NCBI GenBank assembly: GCA_025966135.1
Contig: JAOPVP010000075.1
Location: forward strand, 1 to 61,186
DNA length: 61,186 nucleotides
Direction: 5' to 3'
DNA from: Frankiales bacterium
GTDB lineage: Bacteria; Actinomycetota; Actinomycetes; Mycobacteriales; SCTD01
In this document: piece by piece, positions 1-7,142 of the stretch
Layout of the letters: each line of letters starts with the position of its first letter
Numbering within the stretch: position 1 is the first letter of the stretch
Position numbers and translations under genes: made by a program
Notes under the pieces: generated by a model
Told to the model about the DNA's origin: nothing
What the model saw: only the letters and a program-made list of their open reading frames with translations
Databases searched by the model: none

Positions 1-123
1 GCGCTGCACGAAGCCCTGATCTCCACCAACCGGGCGGAACGCACCGCCGAGCTGGTCAAGGCCGCCACCGCCCTGCCCCCGGCCGCGTGGCTCCAGTCCC
101 AGCTGGCCGCCCTCCGCCGCTGA
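1..123 (+). CDS. C-terminal end of a protein, probably trehalose-6-phosphate synthase (partial)
   Basis: Only the last 40 codons are present, entering from the left edge in frame 1 and stopping at TGA 121-123. The tail reads as an amphipathic helix (HEALISTNRAERTAELVKA) followed by ALPPAAWLQSQLAALRR. Tails of this kind close actinobacterial GT20 trehalose-6-phosphate synthases (OtsA), and the trehalose-phosphatase gene lies just downstream on the other strand, so OtsA is the best guess. No catalytic residue is visible, so this rests on the tail pattern and the neighbour only. Another glycosyltransferase is possible. Confidence 0.45.
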   Translation, partial: ALHEALISTNRAERTAELVKAATALPPAAWLQSQLAALRR

Positions 124-139
124 CCCCCGCACCGCCCCA

Positions 140-358
140 GCGCTACGTCTGCTCGGCTGCACCCGTCCGCCCTCGACCAGCGTCGGGGGGATCGTGCGCC
201 TGGAGCGGGGCAAGCAGACCGAGGGCTTCTCCGCCGCCGACTGCGCTGCCCTCGTCCGCGAGGCCGCCTTGACGGCGATGCGCGAGTCGATGACGGCGAC
301 GACCGTGTCGGCTGCCCACGTCGCAGCCGCCCTCGCCGAGCGGCGCGCGACGGCCTGA
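140..358 (+). pseudogene. Remnant of a CDC48/VCP-type AAA ATPase C-terminus
   Basis: The frame stays open from directly after the preceding stop to TGA 356-358. From about position 218 it encodes TEGFSAADCAALVREAAL followed by TAMRES and a helix ending AERRATA. This is the sensor-2 helical-lid pattern (T-E-G-F-S-x-A-D, then L-V-R-E-A-A-x-x-A-x-R) that ends CDC48-type AAA ATPases. The Walker A and B motifs and the rest of the module are absent. The residues before TEGF only loosely resemble the family, and the only in-frame candidate start is GTG 194. I read it as a 5'-deleted gene that now abuts the upstream stop codon. It could still be expressed as a short peptide. Confidence 0.5.
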
Positions 359-367
359 CTCGGCAGC

Positions 368-1159
368 TCAGAGCTCGCCGGCCAAGTCGTTCAACAGCTG
401 CACGACGCCAGGAGGTCCAGGCACCACGAGGTCCGCCCGCGAGCGCAGCGCCTCCGGTGCCTCCTCGCTGTCGCTGCAGACCAGGAGACCCTCGGTCCCT
501 TCCTCCCGCAAGGCATCGACGGTGTCGAAGGCGGCAAGATCACCGAGGTCGTCGCCGGCGAAGAGCACCGCTGAGGAGCCGTCCACCAGGGTGCGCAGGG
601 CCCGTCCCTTGTCATAGCCGCGCGGGCGCAGCTCGAGAACCAGGCGCCCTGGGGTGAGCTGCAGTCCGGTGCGGGCCGCGAGCGCAGACAGGACCGGATG
701 CAGCCGAGCCAGGGCGCCCACGGGGTCGTCCGCCTGGCGTGTGTGCACGACCAGGGACAGGCCCTTGTCCTCCACCTGCACACCCGGCTCGTCGAGCAGC
801 GAGGGCAGCGCCCGGCGGGCCTCGGCCAGGCCGGGAGCCGGCGGTTGTTCGGCGAGGGAACCGGCCTGCCAGCGCTGCACGCCGTACTGACCGAGCACCA
901 CCAGACCGGGCACCGGCGCCAGGCCGGCCAGGGCGACGACCACGTCCGCCGGCCGGCCGGTGACCAGGGCGATCCGGCCGACCCGGCCCGCGAGCGCGGT
1001 CAGGACCTCGACGGTCCCCACCTGTGGGACGGCCTCCTCCGGGCGACTCACGATCGGCGCCAGCGTGCCGTCGTAGTCGAGGGCGACCACGGCGTGCCGG
1101 GGGTCGCGGCGGAGCGCAGCCAGCCCCAGCCTTCCGGCGGGGGTGACGGGGTCGAGCAC
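368..1159 (-). CDS. otsB: Trehalose-6-phosphate phosphatase
   Basis: A cytoplasmic HAD-family phosphatase that dephosphorylates trehalose-6-phosphate to trehalose, an osmolyte and reserve sugar. The protein is 263 residues, normal for OtsB. HAD motif I is DYDGTL at residues 28-33, where the first Asp is the nucleophile. A GDDLGD motif in the last quarter supplies the acidic magnesium ligands. The GTG at 1159 is chosen because it leaves 4 bases after the stop of the upstream gene. A longer reading through that gene gives only arginine- and proline-rich shadow sequence. It is convergent to the OtsA-like tail, unlike the usual tandem otsA-otsB order. Confidence 0.9.
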   Translation of the reverse strand: MLDPVTPAGRLGLAALRRDPRHAVVALDYDGTLAPIVSRPEEAVPQVGTVEVLTALAGRVGRIALVTGRPADVVVALAGLAPVPGLVVLGQYGVQRWQAGSLAEQPPAPGLAEARRALPSLLDEPGVQVEDKGLSLVVHTRQADDPVGALARLHPVLSALAARTGLQLTPGRLVLELRPRGYDKGRALRTLVDGSSAVLFAGDDLGDLAAFDTVDALREEGTEGLLVCSDSEEAPEALRSRADLVVPGPPGVVQLLNDLAGEL

Positions 1160-1163
1160 CGGC

Positions 1164-2279
1164 TCAGGCGTAGTCGCGAGTGAGCACGACGGTGAGACCG
1201 CTGCCTGGGAGGCCGCGGAAGCGCGGCGCCACCCGGCTGATGCCGAACCGGCTCGCGAACTGCTGCGCCGACGCGAGCTGGCCCGGCGCGTAGTAGACGG
1301 TCGTGGTCGAGATGATGCCGCCGCTGTAGTTGCCGGTCCTCGGCACCGGCCAGCCACCGGCGCGGAAGCGCGCCGCGGCCTGGCTGGCAAGCCCCTTGAT
1401 CCGGCTGTTGTTGAGCACCGAGACCGGAGCGACCGTCGACGTGGCGGCAGCGGTCGACGGCGGCACCACGACGACCGGGGTGGTCGGGCGCACGGTCGAC
1501 ACCACCGAGGGAGCGGTCGACACCGTCGAAGGGGCCGAGTGGCTCGGGCTCGGCAAGGTCTGGACCGTCGGAGTTCCCTTCGGCTCGTCCTTGCCCAGCA
1601 GCAGCAGCGCCCCGATGCCGAGGGCCACGCCGGCCACCGCCAGGGCGGCGCCGGCGACGGCGCGGGTCGGACCGGGCCGGGTTCCCTCGTGCGGAGTGCG
1701 GGTGGCGGGCACCGGATCGGGGGGAGGCGCCATCCCCTCGACCGGTCCGTCCGCCAAGGAGGGGACAGCAGGCCCCTCGACCGGTGGCTCCGGCAGTGCG
1801 GCCGCAACCCGAGGCAGCGGCGGTCGCGCCACGATCGGAGGGTTCGGCGAGGCGGGCGGCGCGATCGGTGACGGCGCTGCGGGTGGTGCCGGCGGCGACG
1901 TTGCTGCGGGTGGTGCCGGCGGCGGCGCGATCGGGATCTCTGCGGTCGCGTGCAGGTCGGTCACGTCCGGCAGGTCCGGAGGCAGCCAAGCGCTGTCCAG
2001 GGGGTTGGGCGCGGGCTCCGGGCGCAGCACCTGCGGCTCGACGAGCTCCGGCGGTGCCACGGGCGCCGGTGCGGGGGGCTTCACCAGCGGCACCAGCGGA
2101 TCGCTCTCGGTGGCCCGGCGCTGAGCCTGCGCCTGCGCCCGCCACCAGGCATCCGAGCCCGTGTCGTACACATCCTCGGGCTCAGGTTCAGGGTCCGGCA
2201 GGAGGACGGAGGCGGGTCCCGCAGGGTCGACCTCCGGGAACCCCCAGTCCTCGCCCTCTGGGTCCTTCGGTCCGGTCAC
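1164..2279 (-). CDS. Membrane-anchored LytR C-terminal domain protein
   Basis: 371 residues. The first 200 are acidic and then strongly proline/alanine rich and probably disordered in the cytoplasm. One hydrophobic segment at 207-229 (AVAGAALAVAGVALGIGALL) is the likely membrane anchor. A Ser/Thr/Pro linker follows, then a LytR_C-type domain from about 285 to the end (VSVLNNSRIKGLASQAAARF, later GLTVVLTRDYA). LytR_C domains accompany LytR-CpsA-Psr cell-wall ligases, but the catalytic LCP domain is missing, so a scaffold or binding role outside the membrane is inferred. It lies 6 bases after the DUF3263 gene and is probably cotranscribed with it and with otsB. Confidence 0.75.
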   Translation of the reverse strand: MTGPKDPEGEDWGFPEVDPAGPASVLLPDPEPEPEDVYDTGSDAWWRAQAQAQRRATESDPLVPLVKPPAPAPVAPPELVEPQVLRPEPAPNPLDSAWLPPDLPDVTDLHATAEIPIAPPPAPPAATSPPAPPAAPSPIAPPASPNPPIVARPPLPRVAAALPEPPVEGPAVPSLADGPVEGMAPPPDPVPATRTPHEGTRPGPTRAVAGAALAVAGVALGIGALLLLGKDEPKGTPTVQTLPSPSHSAPSTVSTAPSVVSTVRPTTPVVVVPPSTAAATSTVAPVSVLNNSRIKGLASQAAARFRAGGWPVPRTGNYSGGIISTTTVYYAPGQLASAQQFASRFGISRVAPRFRGLPGSGLTVVLTRDYA

Positions 2280-2285
2280 GACCGG

Positions 2286-2579
2286 CTAAGCGTCCATGCC
2301 GAGGCGCCGCGCGGAACGGGTGCGCTGACGGGTCGTGCGCAGGCGGCGCAGGCGCTTGACGAGCATCGGGTCGGCGACCAGTGCCTCGGGACGGTCGATG
2401 AGCGCGTTGAGCACCTGGTAGTAGCGGGTCGCGCTCATGTCGAACAGGTCCTTCACGGCCTGCTCCTTGGCCCCGGCGTACTTCCACCACTGGCGTTCGA
2501 AGGCCAGGATCTCGCGCTCGCGGTCCGTCAGGTCGCTCGAGACGTCGGGGACCACGGAAAGACTGGCTGTGGTGTCCAT
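2286..2579 (-). CDS. DUF3263 family protein
   Basis: 97 residues, starting ATG 2579 with AGGAGG seven bases upstream. The core LTDREREILAFERQWW followed by a predicted helix-turn-helix-like stretch (KDLFDMSATRYYQVLNALI) is the DUF3263 signature found across actinobacteria, usually next to a LytR_C gene as here. The C-terminus is very basic (RRLRTTRQRTRSARR), which suggests nucleic-acid binding. The exact function is unknown. The strong ribosome site suggests it is the first gene of the DUF3263-LytR_C-otsB unit. Confidence 0.8.
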   Translation of the reverse strand: MDTTASLSVVPDVSSDLTDREREILAFERQWWKYAGAKEQAVKDLFDMSATRYYQVLNALIDRPEALVADPMLVKRLRRLRTTRQRTRSARRLGMDA

Positions 2580-2677
2580 CGAACCTCCTGGGCGAGCGAA
2601 CTACACGGCTGTGGTTCGGGCCTCATCATGGCACAACCAGCCTCCCACGCCCCGGTAACCGGAGGGTGAGATCCCCT

Positions 2678-2761
2678 CCCCTTCCCCGCCGATCATGGAG
2701 TTAGTGCGCACCTTCCACGCTCAGCGAGCGGGCAGAAGTTCCATGATCGGCGGGGAAGGGG
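2678..2761. repeat. 22-bp perfect inverted repeat with 40-base spacer
   Basis: The arms 2678-2699 and 2740-2761 are exact reverse complements. Each carries the core CCCCGCCGATCATGGA or its complement. The 40-base spacer is itself GC-rich. It lies downstream of the Glu/Leu dehydrogenase (stop 2773) and upstream of DUF3263. There is no T-run, so it is not a textbook intrinsic terminator. Related GATCATGGA palindromes occur as dispersed intergenic repeats in some actinobacterial genomes as far as I recall, so a REP-like element is the favoured reading. Confidence 0.75.
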
Positions 2762-2772
2762 GGCGCAAGGGG

Positions 2773-4017
2773 TCAGGGGTAGAGGCCGCGGGTGCGGTGG
2801 GCGTCGGCGACCCGGCCGACGCCGATCACCTGCGCCGCCGTGCGCAGGGACAACCCCTGCTCGTACGCGAGCGCCGACACCTCGCCGTACGCGTTCTCCA
2901 TGAGGCGCTTGAGGCGGTCGTTCACCTCGTCCTCGGACCAGAAGTAGGCCTGCAGGTCCTGGACCCACTCGAAGTAGGACACCGCGACACCACCGGAGTT
3001 GGCGAGGATGTCCGGCACGACCACCACGCCCCTGTCCTCGAGGATCGCGTCGCCGTCCGGCGTGGTGGGGCCGTTGGCGCCCTCCACGATGAAACGAGCC
3101 TTCACGTCAGCGGCATTGCCCTCGTGGATGACGCCCTCCAGCGCCGCCGGCACGAGCACGTCCACGTCGAGCTCGAGCAGCTCGGCGTTAGTGATCGTGT
3201 CCGTGCCCGGGTAGCCGACCACCGTGTCGGCGCCGCTCTTGAGGTGCTTGAGCAGCGCCGCAGGGTCCAGGCCCCGCGCGTTGTAGATGCCGCCACCCAC
3301 GTCGCTGACGGCCACCACGCAGCAGCCCGCGTCGTGCAGGTACTGCGCCGCGAGGCCGCCGACCTTGCCGAAGCCCTGCACCGCCACCCGAACGCCGCGG
3401 TGATCGACGCCCGCCTCCTTCAACGCGGAGAACACGGAGTACATGACCCCGCGCGACGTGGCACCACCGCGGCCCTGCGAACCGCCGAGCGAGACCGGCT
3501 TGCCGGTGACGACGCCGGTGACGGTGTAGCCGGAGTGGATGGAGTACGTGTCCATGATCCAGGCCATCGTCTGCTCGTCGGTACCGACGTCAGGCGCTGG
3601 GATGTCCTTCTCCGGACCGATGACGGGCATGATCTCCGAGGCGTAGCGCCGCGTGACTCGCTCCAGCTCGTTCCGGGACAGCGCCCGCGGGTCGACCGCC
3701 ACGCCACCCTTGGCTCCGCCGTACGGGATGCCGATCAGGGCGCACTTCCAGGTCATCCACATCGCGAGCGCCCGGACCTCGTCGAGGTCGGTGTGCGGGT
3801 GGAAGCGGATGCCGCCCTTGGCCGGCCCGCGCGAGAGGTTGTGCTGCACCCGGTAGCCGCGCAGCACCTCCAGGGTGCCGCTGTCGCGCCGGAGCGGGAC
3901 CGCGACCTCGAGGGAGCGTCGGGGCGTGGCGAGCAGCTGATGCAGCCCGTCGTCGAGGCCGAGGTGGTGGGCGGCCCGCTCCAGCTGGAGGAGGGCGGAC
4001 TCAAGGGCCGATTGCAC
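2773..4017 (-). CDS. Glu/Leu/Phe/Val dehydrogenase (glutamate dehydrogenase type)
   Basis: An NAD(P)-dependent amino-acid dehydrogenase that interconverts an amino acid and its 2-oxo acid plus ammonium. 414 residues, typical of the family. The N-terminal domain has the substrate region GPAKGGIRFHP and the catalytic-lysine motif PYGGAKGGVAVDP. The Rossmann domain has GFGKVGGLAAQYL, and VEGANGPTTPDGD and ILANSGGVAVSYFEW follow. Start GTG 4017 is chosen because GGAG lies seven bases upstream and family homology starts there. The same frame runs on upstream but is shadow of the divergent alcohol dehydrogenase. Motifs alone do not separate glutamate from leucine specificity. Glutamate is the commoner activity. 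Confidence 0.88.
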   Translation of the reverse strand: MQSALESALLQLERAAHHLGLDDGLHQLLATPRRSLEVAVPLRRDSGTLEVLRGYRVQHNLSRGPAKGGIRFHPHTDLDEVRALAMWMTWKCALIGIPYGGAKGGVAVDPRALSRNELERVTRRYASEIMPVIGPEKDIPAPDVGTDEQTMAWIMDTYSIHSGYTVTGVVTGKPVSLGGSQGRGGATSRGVMYSVFSALKEAGVDHRGVRVAVQGFGKVGGLAAQYLHDAGCCVVAVSDVGGGIYNARGLDPAALLKHLKSGADTVVGYPGTDTITNAELLELDVDVLVPAALEGVIHEGNAADVKARFIVEGANGPTTPDGDAILEDRGVVVVPDILANSGGVAVSYFEWVQDLQAYFWSEDEVNDRLKRLMENAYGEVSALAYEQGLSLRTAAQVIGVGRVADAHRTRGLYP

Positions 4018-4211
4018 GAAACGTCTCCTGATGCTCGGGGCGCCGGCACCGTTGACGGCGCACCTGCGGCTCGGCCAGCGACGGCAGTACGAGCCGCCGG
4101 GAACTCTGCCAGACCAGACCAGCGCTGTACGACGGACCACGTCGACCGCTACCTGCGCGCGACCGGTGCAGGTGCGCAGACCCGGAGGATCCGGACGTTG
4201 CGTTTGCCCTG

Positions 4212-4240
4212 CTGACAGAGCGACGTGCAACAGATACGTT
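4212..4240 (+). promoter_or_regulatory. Promoter of the alcohol dehydrogenase gene with overlapping inverted repeat
   Basis: CTGACA (4212-4217) and TACGTT (4235-4240) are separated by exactly 17 bases, a good match to a housekeeping sigma promoter and correctly placed for the gene starting at 4282. An inverted repeat GCAAC-N6-GTTGC (4227-4242) overlaps the -10 element, and another CGTTGCG copy lies at 4196-4202. A repressor site is therefore plausible. Confidence 0.5.
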
Positions 4241-4281
4241 GCGCGGCAAGAACAGGTTCTACCGACGACCGGGAGTGATCG

Positions 4282-5427
4282 ATGCAGACGCGCGCCGCCA
4301 TCCTGTGGGAACCGCACACCGACTGGAGCGTCGAGGACATCGAGCTCGATCCGCCGAAGAAGGGCGAGATCCTCGTCAAACTGGCGGCGTCGGGCCTGTG
4401 CCACTCCGACGAGCACATGGTGACCGGTGACATGGTGATCGACCCGGCCATCGCCGAGTCGTTCGGCCTGCACCAGTTCCCCGTCATCGGCGGCCACGAG
4501 GGCGCCGGCGTCGTGGTCGAGGTCGGGCCGGAGGTGGCGGGCTTCGAGGTCGGCGACCACGTGGTGTTCAGCTTCATCCCGTCCTGCGGCAAGTGCCCGT
4601 CCTGCTCCACCGGGCACCAGCAGCTGTGCGACCTGGGCGCGTTCCTGCTCGGCGGCAAGCAGCTCACCGACTTCACCTCGCGCCACCACAGCAAGGACGG
4701 CAAGGACCTCGGCACGATGGTCGCCCTCGGCACCTTCGCGCCGTACACCGTCGTGTCGCAGGACAGCGCAATCAAGATCGAGAAGCACATCCCGCTGGAG
4801 AAGGCGGCCCTGGTGGGCTGCGGCGTCACCACCGGCTGGGGCTCGGCGACCTACGCCGCTGACGTCCAGTCCGGCGAGACCGTCGCCGTCATCGGGATCG
4901 GCGGGATCGGCATGAGCGCGGTCCAGGGTGCGGCGATGGCCGGTGCCCGCCACGTCGTGGCCATCGACCCGGTCGAGTGGAAGCGCGAGAAGGCCCTGAC
5001 CCTCGGAGCGACCCACACGGCCGCCTCGATGGAGGAGGCGATGCCGGTCCTTCAGGAGATCACCTACGGCGCGATGGCCGACAAGGCGATCTTGTGCGTC
5101 GGCCTCGCCGAGGGTGCGCACATCGCGCAGATGATGGCGTTGGTCAAGAAGGCCGGCCGCGGCGTCGTGACCGCGGTCGCCAACATGATGGCCAACGACG
5201 TGCAGCTCAACCTGTTCGAGTTCGCGATGCAGCGCAAGGAGCTCGTGGGCTGCATCTTCGGCAACGCCAACCCGCGCTACGACATCCCCCGGCTGCTCGC
5301 CCTCTACATGGACGGCAAGCTCAAACTCGACGAGATGGTCACCCACACGTACACGCTGGATGACATCAACCAGGGCTACCAGGACATGCGCGACGGCAAG
5401 AACATCCGGGGCCTGATCACCTACTAG
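4282..5427 (+). CDS. NDMA-dependent (mycofactocin-type) zinc alcohol dehydrogenase
   Basis: A medium-chain zinc dehydrogenase of 381 residues. Catalytic zinc ligands start with Cys40 in GLCHSDEH and continue with GGHEGAG. The structural zinc site is CGKCPSCSTGHQQLC. The NAD fold is GIGGIGMSAVQGAAMAGA. The MQTRAAILWEP start, the QLTDFTSRHH region and the NIRGLITY end are characteristic of the NDMA-dependent subfamily, in which NAD is held tightly and reoxidised by mycofactocin rather than exchanged. No mycofactocin synthesis gene lies in this window. GGGAG sits six bases before ATG 4282. The stop overlaps the convergent gene by four bases. Confidence 0.9.
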   Translation: MQTRAAILWEPHTDWSVEDIELDPPKKGEILVKLAASGLCHSDEHMVTGDMVIDPAIAESFGLHQFPVIGGHEGAGVVVEVGPEVAGFEVGDHVVFSFIPSCGKCPSCSTGHQQLCDLGAFLLGGKQLTDFTSRHHSKDGKDLGTMVALGTFAPYTVVSQDSAIKIEKHIPLEKAALVGCGVTTGWGSATYAADVQSGETVAVIGIGGIGMSAVQGAAMAGARHVVAIDPVEWKREKALTLGATHTAASMEEAMPVLQEITYGAMADKAILCVGLAEGAHIAQMMALVKKAGRGVVTAVANMMANDVQLNLFEFAMQRKELVGCIFGNANPRYDIPRLLALYMDGKLKLDEMVTHTYTLDDINQGYQDMRDGKNIRGLITY

Positions 5428-5753
5428 GAGACCGCTCGCTCCAGCTGGGCCTTCGTCATCGCCGAACGTCCCTTGACGTTCTTGCGCCTGGCCTCCGCGT
5501 AGAGTTGCGCCTTGGTCCGCCCACCGGGCCCCTGGTGAGAGCGCAACCCGCCCCGGCGACCGGACGAGATGTCCCGGGTCGACGTCGTGCTGCGCTGCTT
5601 GGCCTCCCCTGACCGTGCCCGCTCCTTGTTGACGGTGCGGGCCGCGATCTCCTCGGCCGTGTCCTCGTCCTTCCCGCGCTGCAGCAGCCCGTCCTTGATG
5701 TGGTCGTACTGCCGCTCCCGCTTCCCGCTCCAGGCCTTGGGCATCTCACCCAC
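5424..5753 (-). CDS. Small basic Rho_N/SAP-like protein (annotated elsewhere as plasmid stabilisation protein)
   Basis: 109 residues, very basic and polar. The N-terminus GEMPKAWSGKRERQYDHIK and the block EEIAARTVNKERARSG occur in a widespread actinobacterial family often labelled plasmid stabilisation protein. The C-terminal TKAQLYAEARRKNVKGRSAM resembles a Rho N-terminal or SAP-like helix-extension-helix that binds nucleic acid. There is no toxin partner and no sign of a plasmid here, so the label should not be read as a function. It overlaps the stop of the convergent alcohol dehydrogenase by four bases and is divergent from pheA. Confidence 0.7.
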   Translation of the reverse strand: MGEMPKAWSGKRERQYDHIKDGLLQRGKDEDTAEEIAARTVNKERARSGEAKQRSTTSTRDISSGRRGGLRSHQGPGGRTKAQLYAEARRKNVKGRSAMTKAQLERAVS

Positions 5754-5866
5754 CTCCTTCGCCCCCGAGGGTTACCCGGGGTGGGCCAGGACAACACCGC
5801 CACGGCGGACGGGGCAGGATGCTCGAGAGCACGCGGGCCCTCCGCACCGAAGGACGAGGAGACGAG

Positions 5867-7063
5867 ATGACCGGCGGACGCGACCTGGGCGCGCTGCGCA
5901 AGGAGCTCGACGCGGTGGACAAGGGCCTGGTCGACCTGATCGCCCGGCGGCTGGAGATCGTCGCCGGGATCGGTGCGGCCAAGGCCGACACCGACACCCC
6001 CGTGCGCGACGTGGCCCGGGAGCGGGCGGTCCTCGACGGCGTCGAGGCGGCAGCCCGCGAGCGCGGTGTCTCCGGCGAGCTGGTGCGACGGATCTTCCGG
6101 GAGATCATCGGCCACGCCGTCGACAAGCAGGTGGCGGAGCTCCAGGGCACCGGGGGCGTGCCGGCCACGGTCGGGTTCCAGGGCGTCGAGCACGCCTACA
6201 GCCACCTGGCGGCCCAGAAGCACCTGGCCGGCCGAGGCTGGGAGGCGACCTACCGCGGCTACCCAAGCTTCGCGGCCGTCGTCGACGCGCTCGTGGCCGC
6301 TGAGTGCGACCTCGCGGTGCTGCCCGTCGAGAACACCACGGCCGGAAGCATCAACCAGGTCTACGACCTGCTCCAGGACTCCCCCGTGCACGTCGTCGGC
6401 GAGGAGACCTGGCGGGTCGACCATGCCCTCGCCGCCATCGGTGCCGTGCCGGTCGGCTCCCTCACCCGGGTGCTGTCCCACCCTCAGGGGCTCGAGCAGT
6501 GCGCCGCCTTCCTCCGCACGCTGCCGAACGCCGTGCCGGTCCATGTCTTCGACACCGCGGAGGCGATGCGCACCGTCGCCGAGCAGGGCGACCCGACCTG
6601 GGCGGCGATCGGCTCCCCCGAGGCCGCGGACGCTCACGGGCTCGTCGTGCTGCGCCGCGCCATCACGGACCAGGTTGAGAACTTCACCCGGTTCCTGGTC
6701 CTCGCCCGGGAGCCGGCCGTCGTCGCGCCGCGGGTGCCGAGCAAAACCAGCCTGGTCCTCGTCACCAGCCACGAGGAGGGGGCGCTGCTGCGCTGCCTGC
6801 AGGTGCTGGCGCGCAGCGAGCACTCCATGACCAAGCTCGAGTCGCGCCCGCGCCCGGGACGGCCGTTCGAGTACCTGTTCTTCCTCGACTTCGAGGGCAA
6901 CATCGCGGAACCCCGGACCCGCCGGGTCGTCGAAGAGCTCCGCCGTACGGCGTTGTCGGTGAAGCTCCTCGGCAGCTACCCGGCCAAGGTTGTCCGGGCC
7001 GACACCGTCTCCGGCCAGGCTGCCGACACGCTCGAGGCCCTGGTGGCGCCCCCCGAGGGGTGA
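5867..7063 (+). CDS. pheA: Chorismate mutase / prephenate dehydratase
   Basis: The phenylalanine-branch enzyme converting chorismate to prephenate and on to phenylpyruvate. 398 residues in three parts: an AroQ-type helix at about 5-90 (LGALRKELDAVDKGLVDLIA), the dehydratase domain at about 103-285 with the conserved ENTTAGSINQVYDLL loop, and an ACT regulatory domain at about 295-375 with the phenylalanine-binding motif KLESRP. ATG 5867 is preferred over an upstream in-frame ATG because GAGGAGACGAG precedes it directly. The bifunctional CM-PDT form with ACT domain implies feedback inhibition by phenylalanine. It stands alone, without an aromatic operon. Confidence 0.92.
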   Translation: MTGGRDLGALRKELDAVDKGLVDLIARRLEIVAGIGAAKADTDTPVRDVARERAVLDGVEAAARERGVSGELVRRIFREIIGHAVDKQVAELQGTGGVPATVGFQGVEHAYSHLAAQKHLAGRGWEATYRGYPSFAAVVDALVAAECDLAVLPVENTTAGSINQVYDLLQDSPVHVVGEETWRVDHALAAIGAVPVGSLTRVLSHPQGLEQCAAFLRTLPNAVPVHVFDTAEAMRTVAEQGDPTWAAIGSPEAADAHGLVVLRRAITDQVENFTRFLVLAREPAVVAPRVPSKTSLVLVTSHEEGALLRCLQVLARSEHSMTKLESRPRPGRPFEYLFFLDFEGNIAEPRTRRVVEELRRTALSVKLLGSYPAKVVRADTVSGQAADTLEALVAPPEG

Positions 7064-7070
7064 GGAACAG

Positions 7071-7142
7071 AGCCGGCTGTCGGGATCGAACCGACGACCT
7101 ACGCTTTACAAGAGCGTTGCGCTACCGCTGCGCCAAGCCGGC
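7071..7142 (-). tRNA. tRNA-Thr (anticodon TGT)
   Basis: A 72-base cloverleaf. The acceptor GCCGGCT pairs with AGCCGGC, the D stem is GCGC/GCGC, the anticodon stem ACGCT/AGCGT encloses CTTGTAA, and the T arm GTCGG-TTCGATC-CCGAC is complete. The anticodon TGT occupies 7108-7110 and reads ACA. The 3' CCA is not encoded. The 5' end overlaps the last codons of the regulator gene on the same strand. Confidence 0.95.

Noticed and set aside
1159..1807. Extension of otsB upstream to a 479-residue protein
   Set aside because: The extra part is a frame shadow of the LytR_C gene, with Arg/Pro/Ser runs and no homology.
2773..5346. An 857-codon frame joining the Glu/Leu dehydrogenase with antisense of the alcohol dehydrogenase
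   Set aside because: Family homology starts at GTG 4017 with a ribosome site; the upstream part is antisense of a clear gene.
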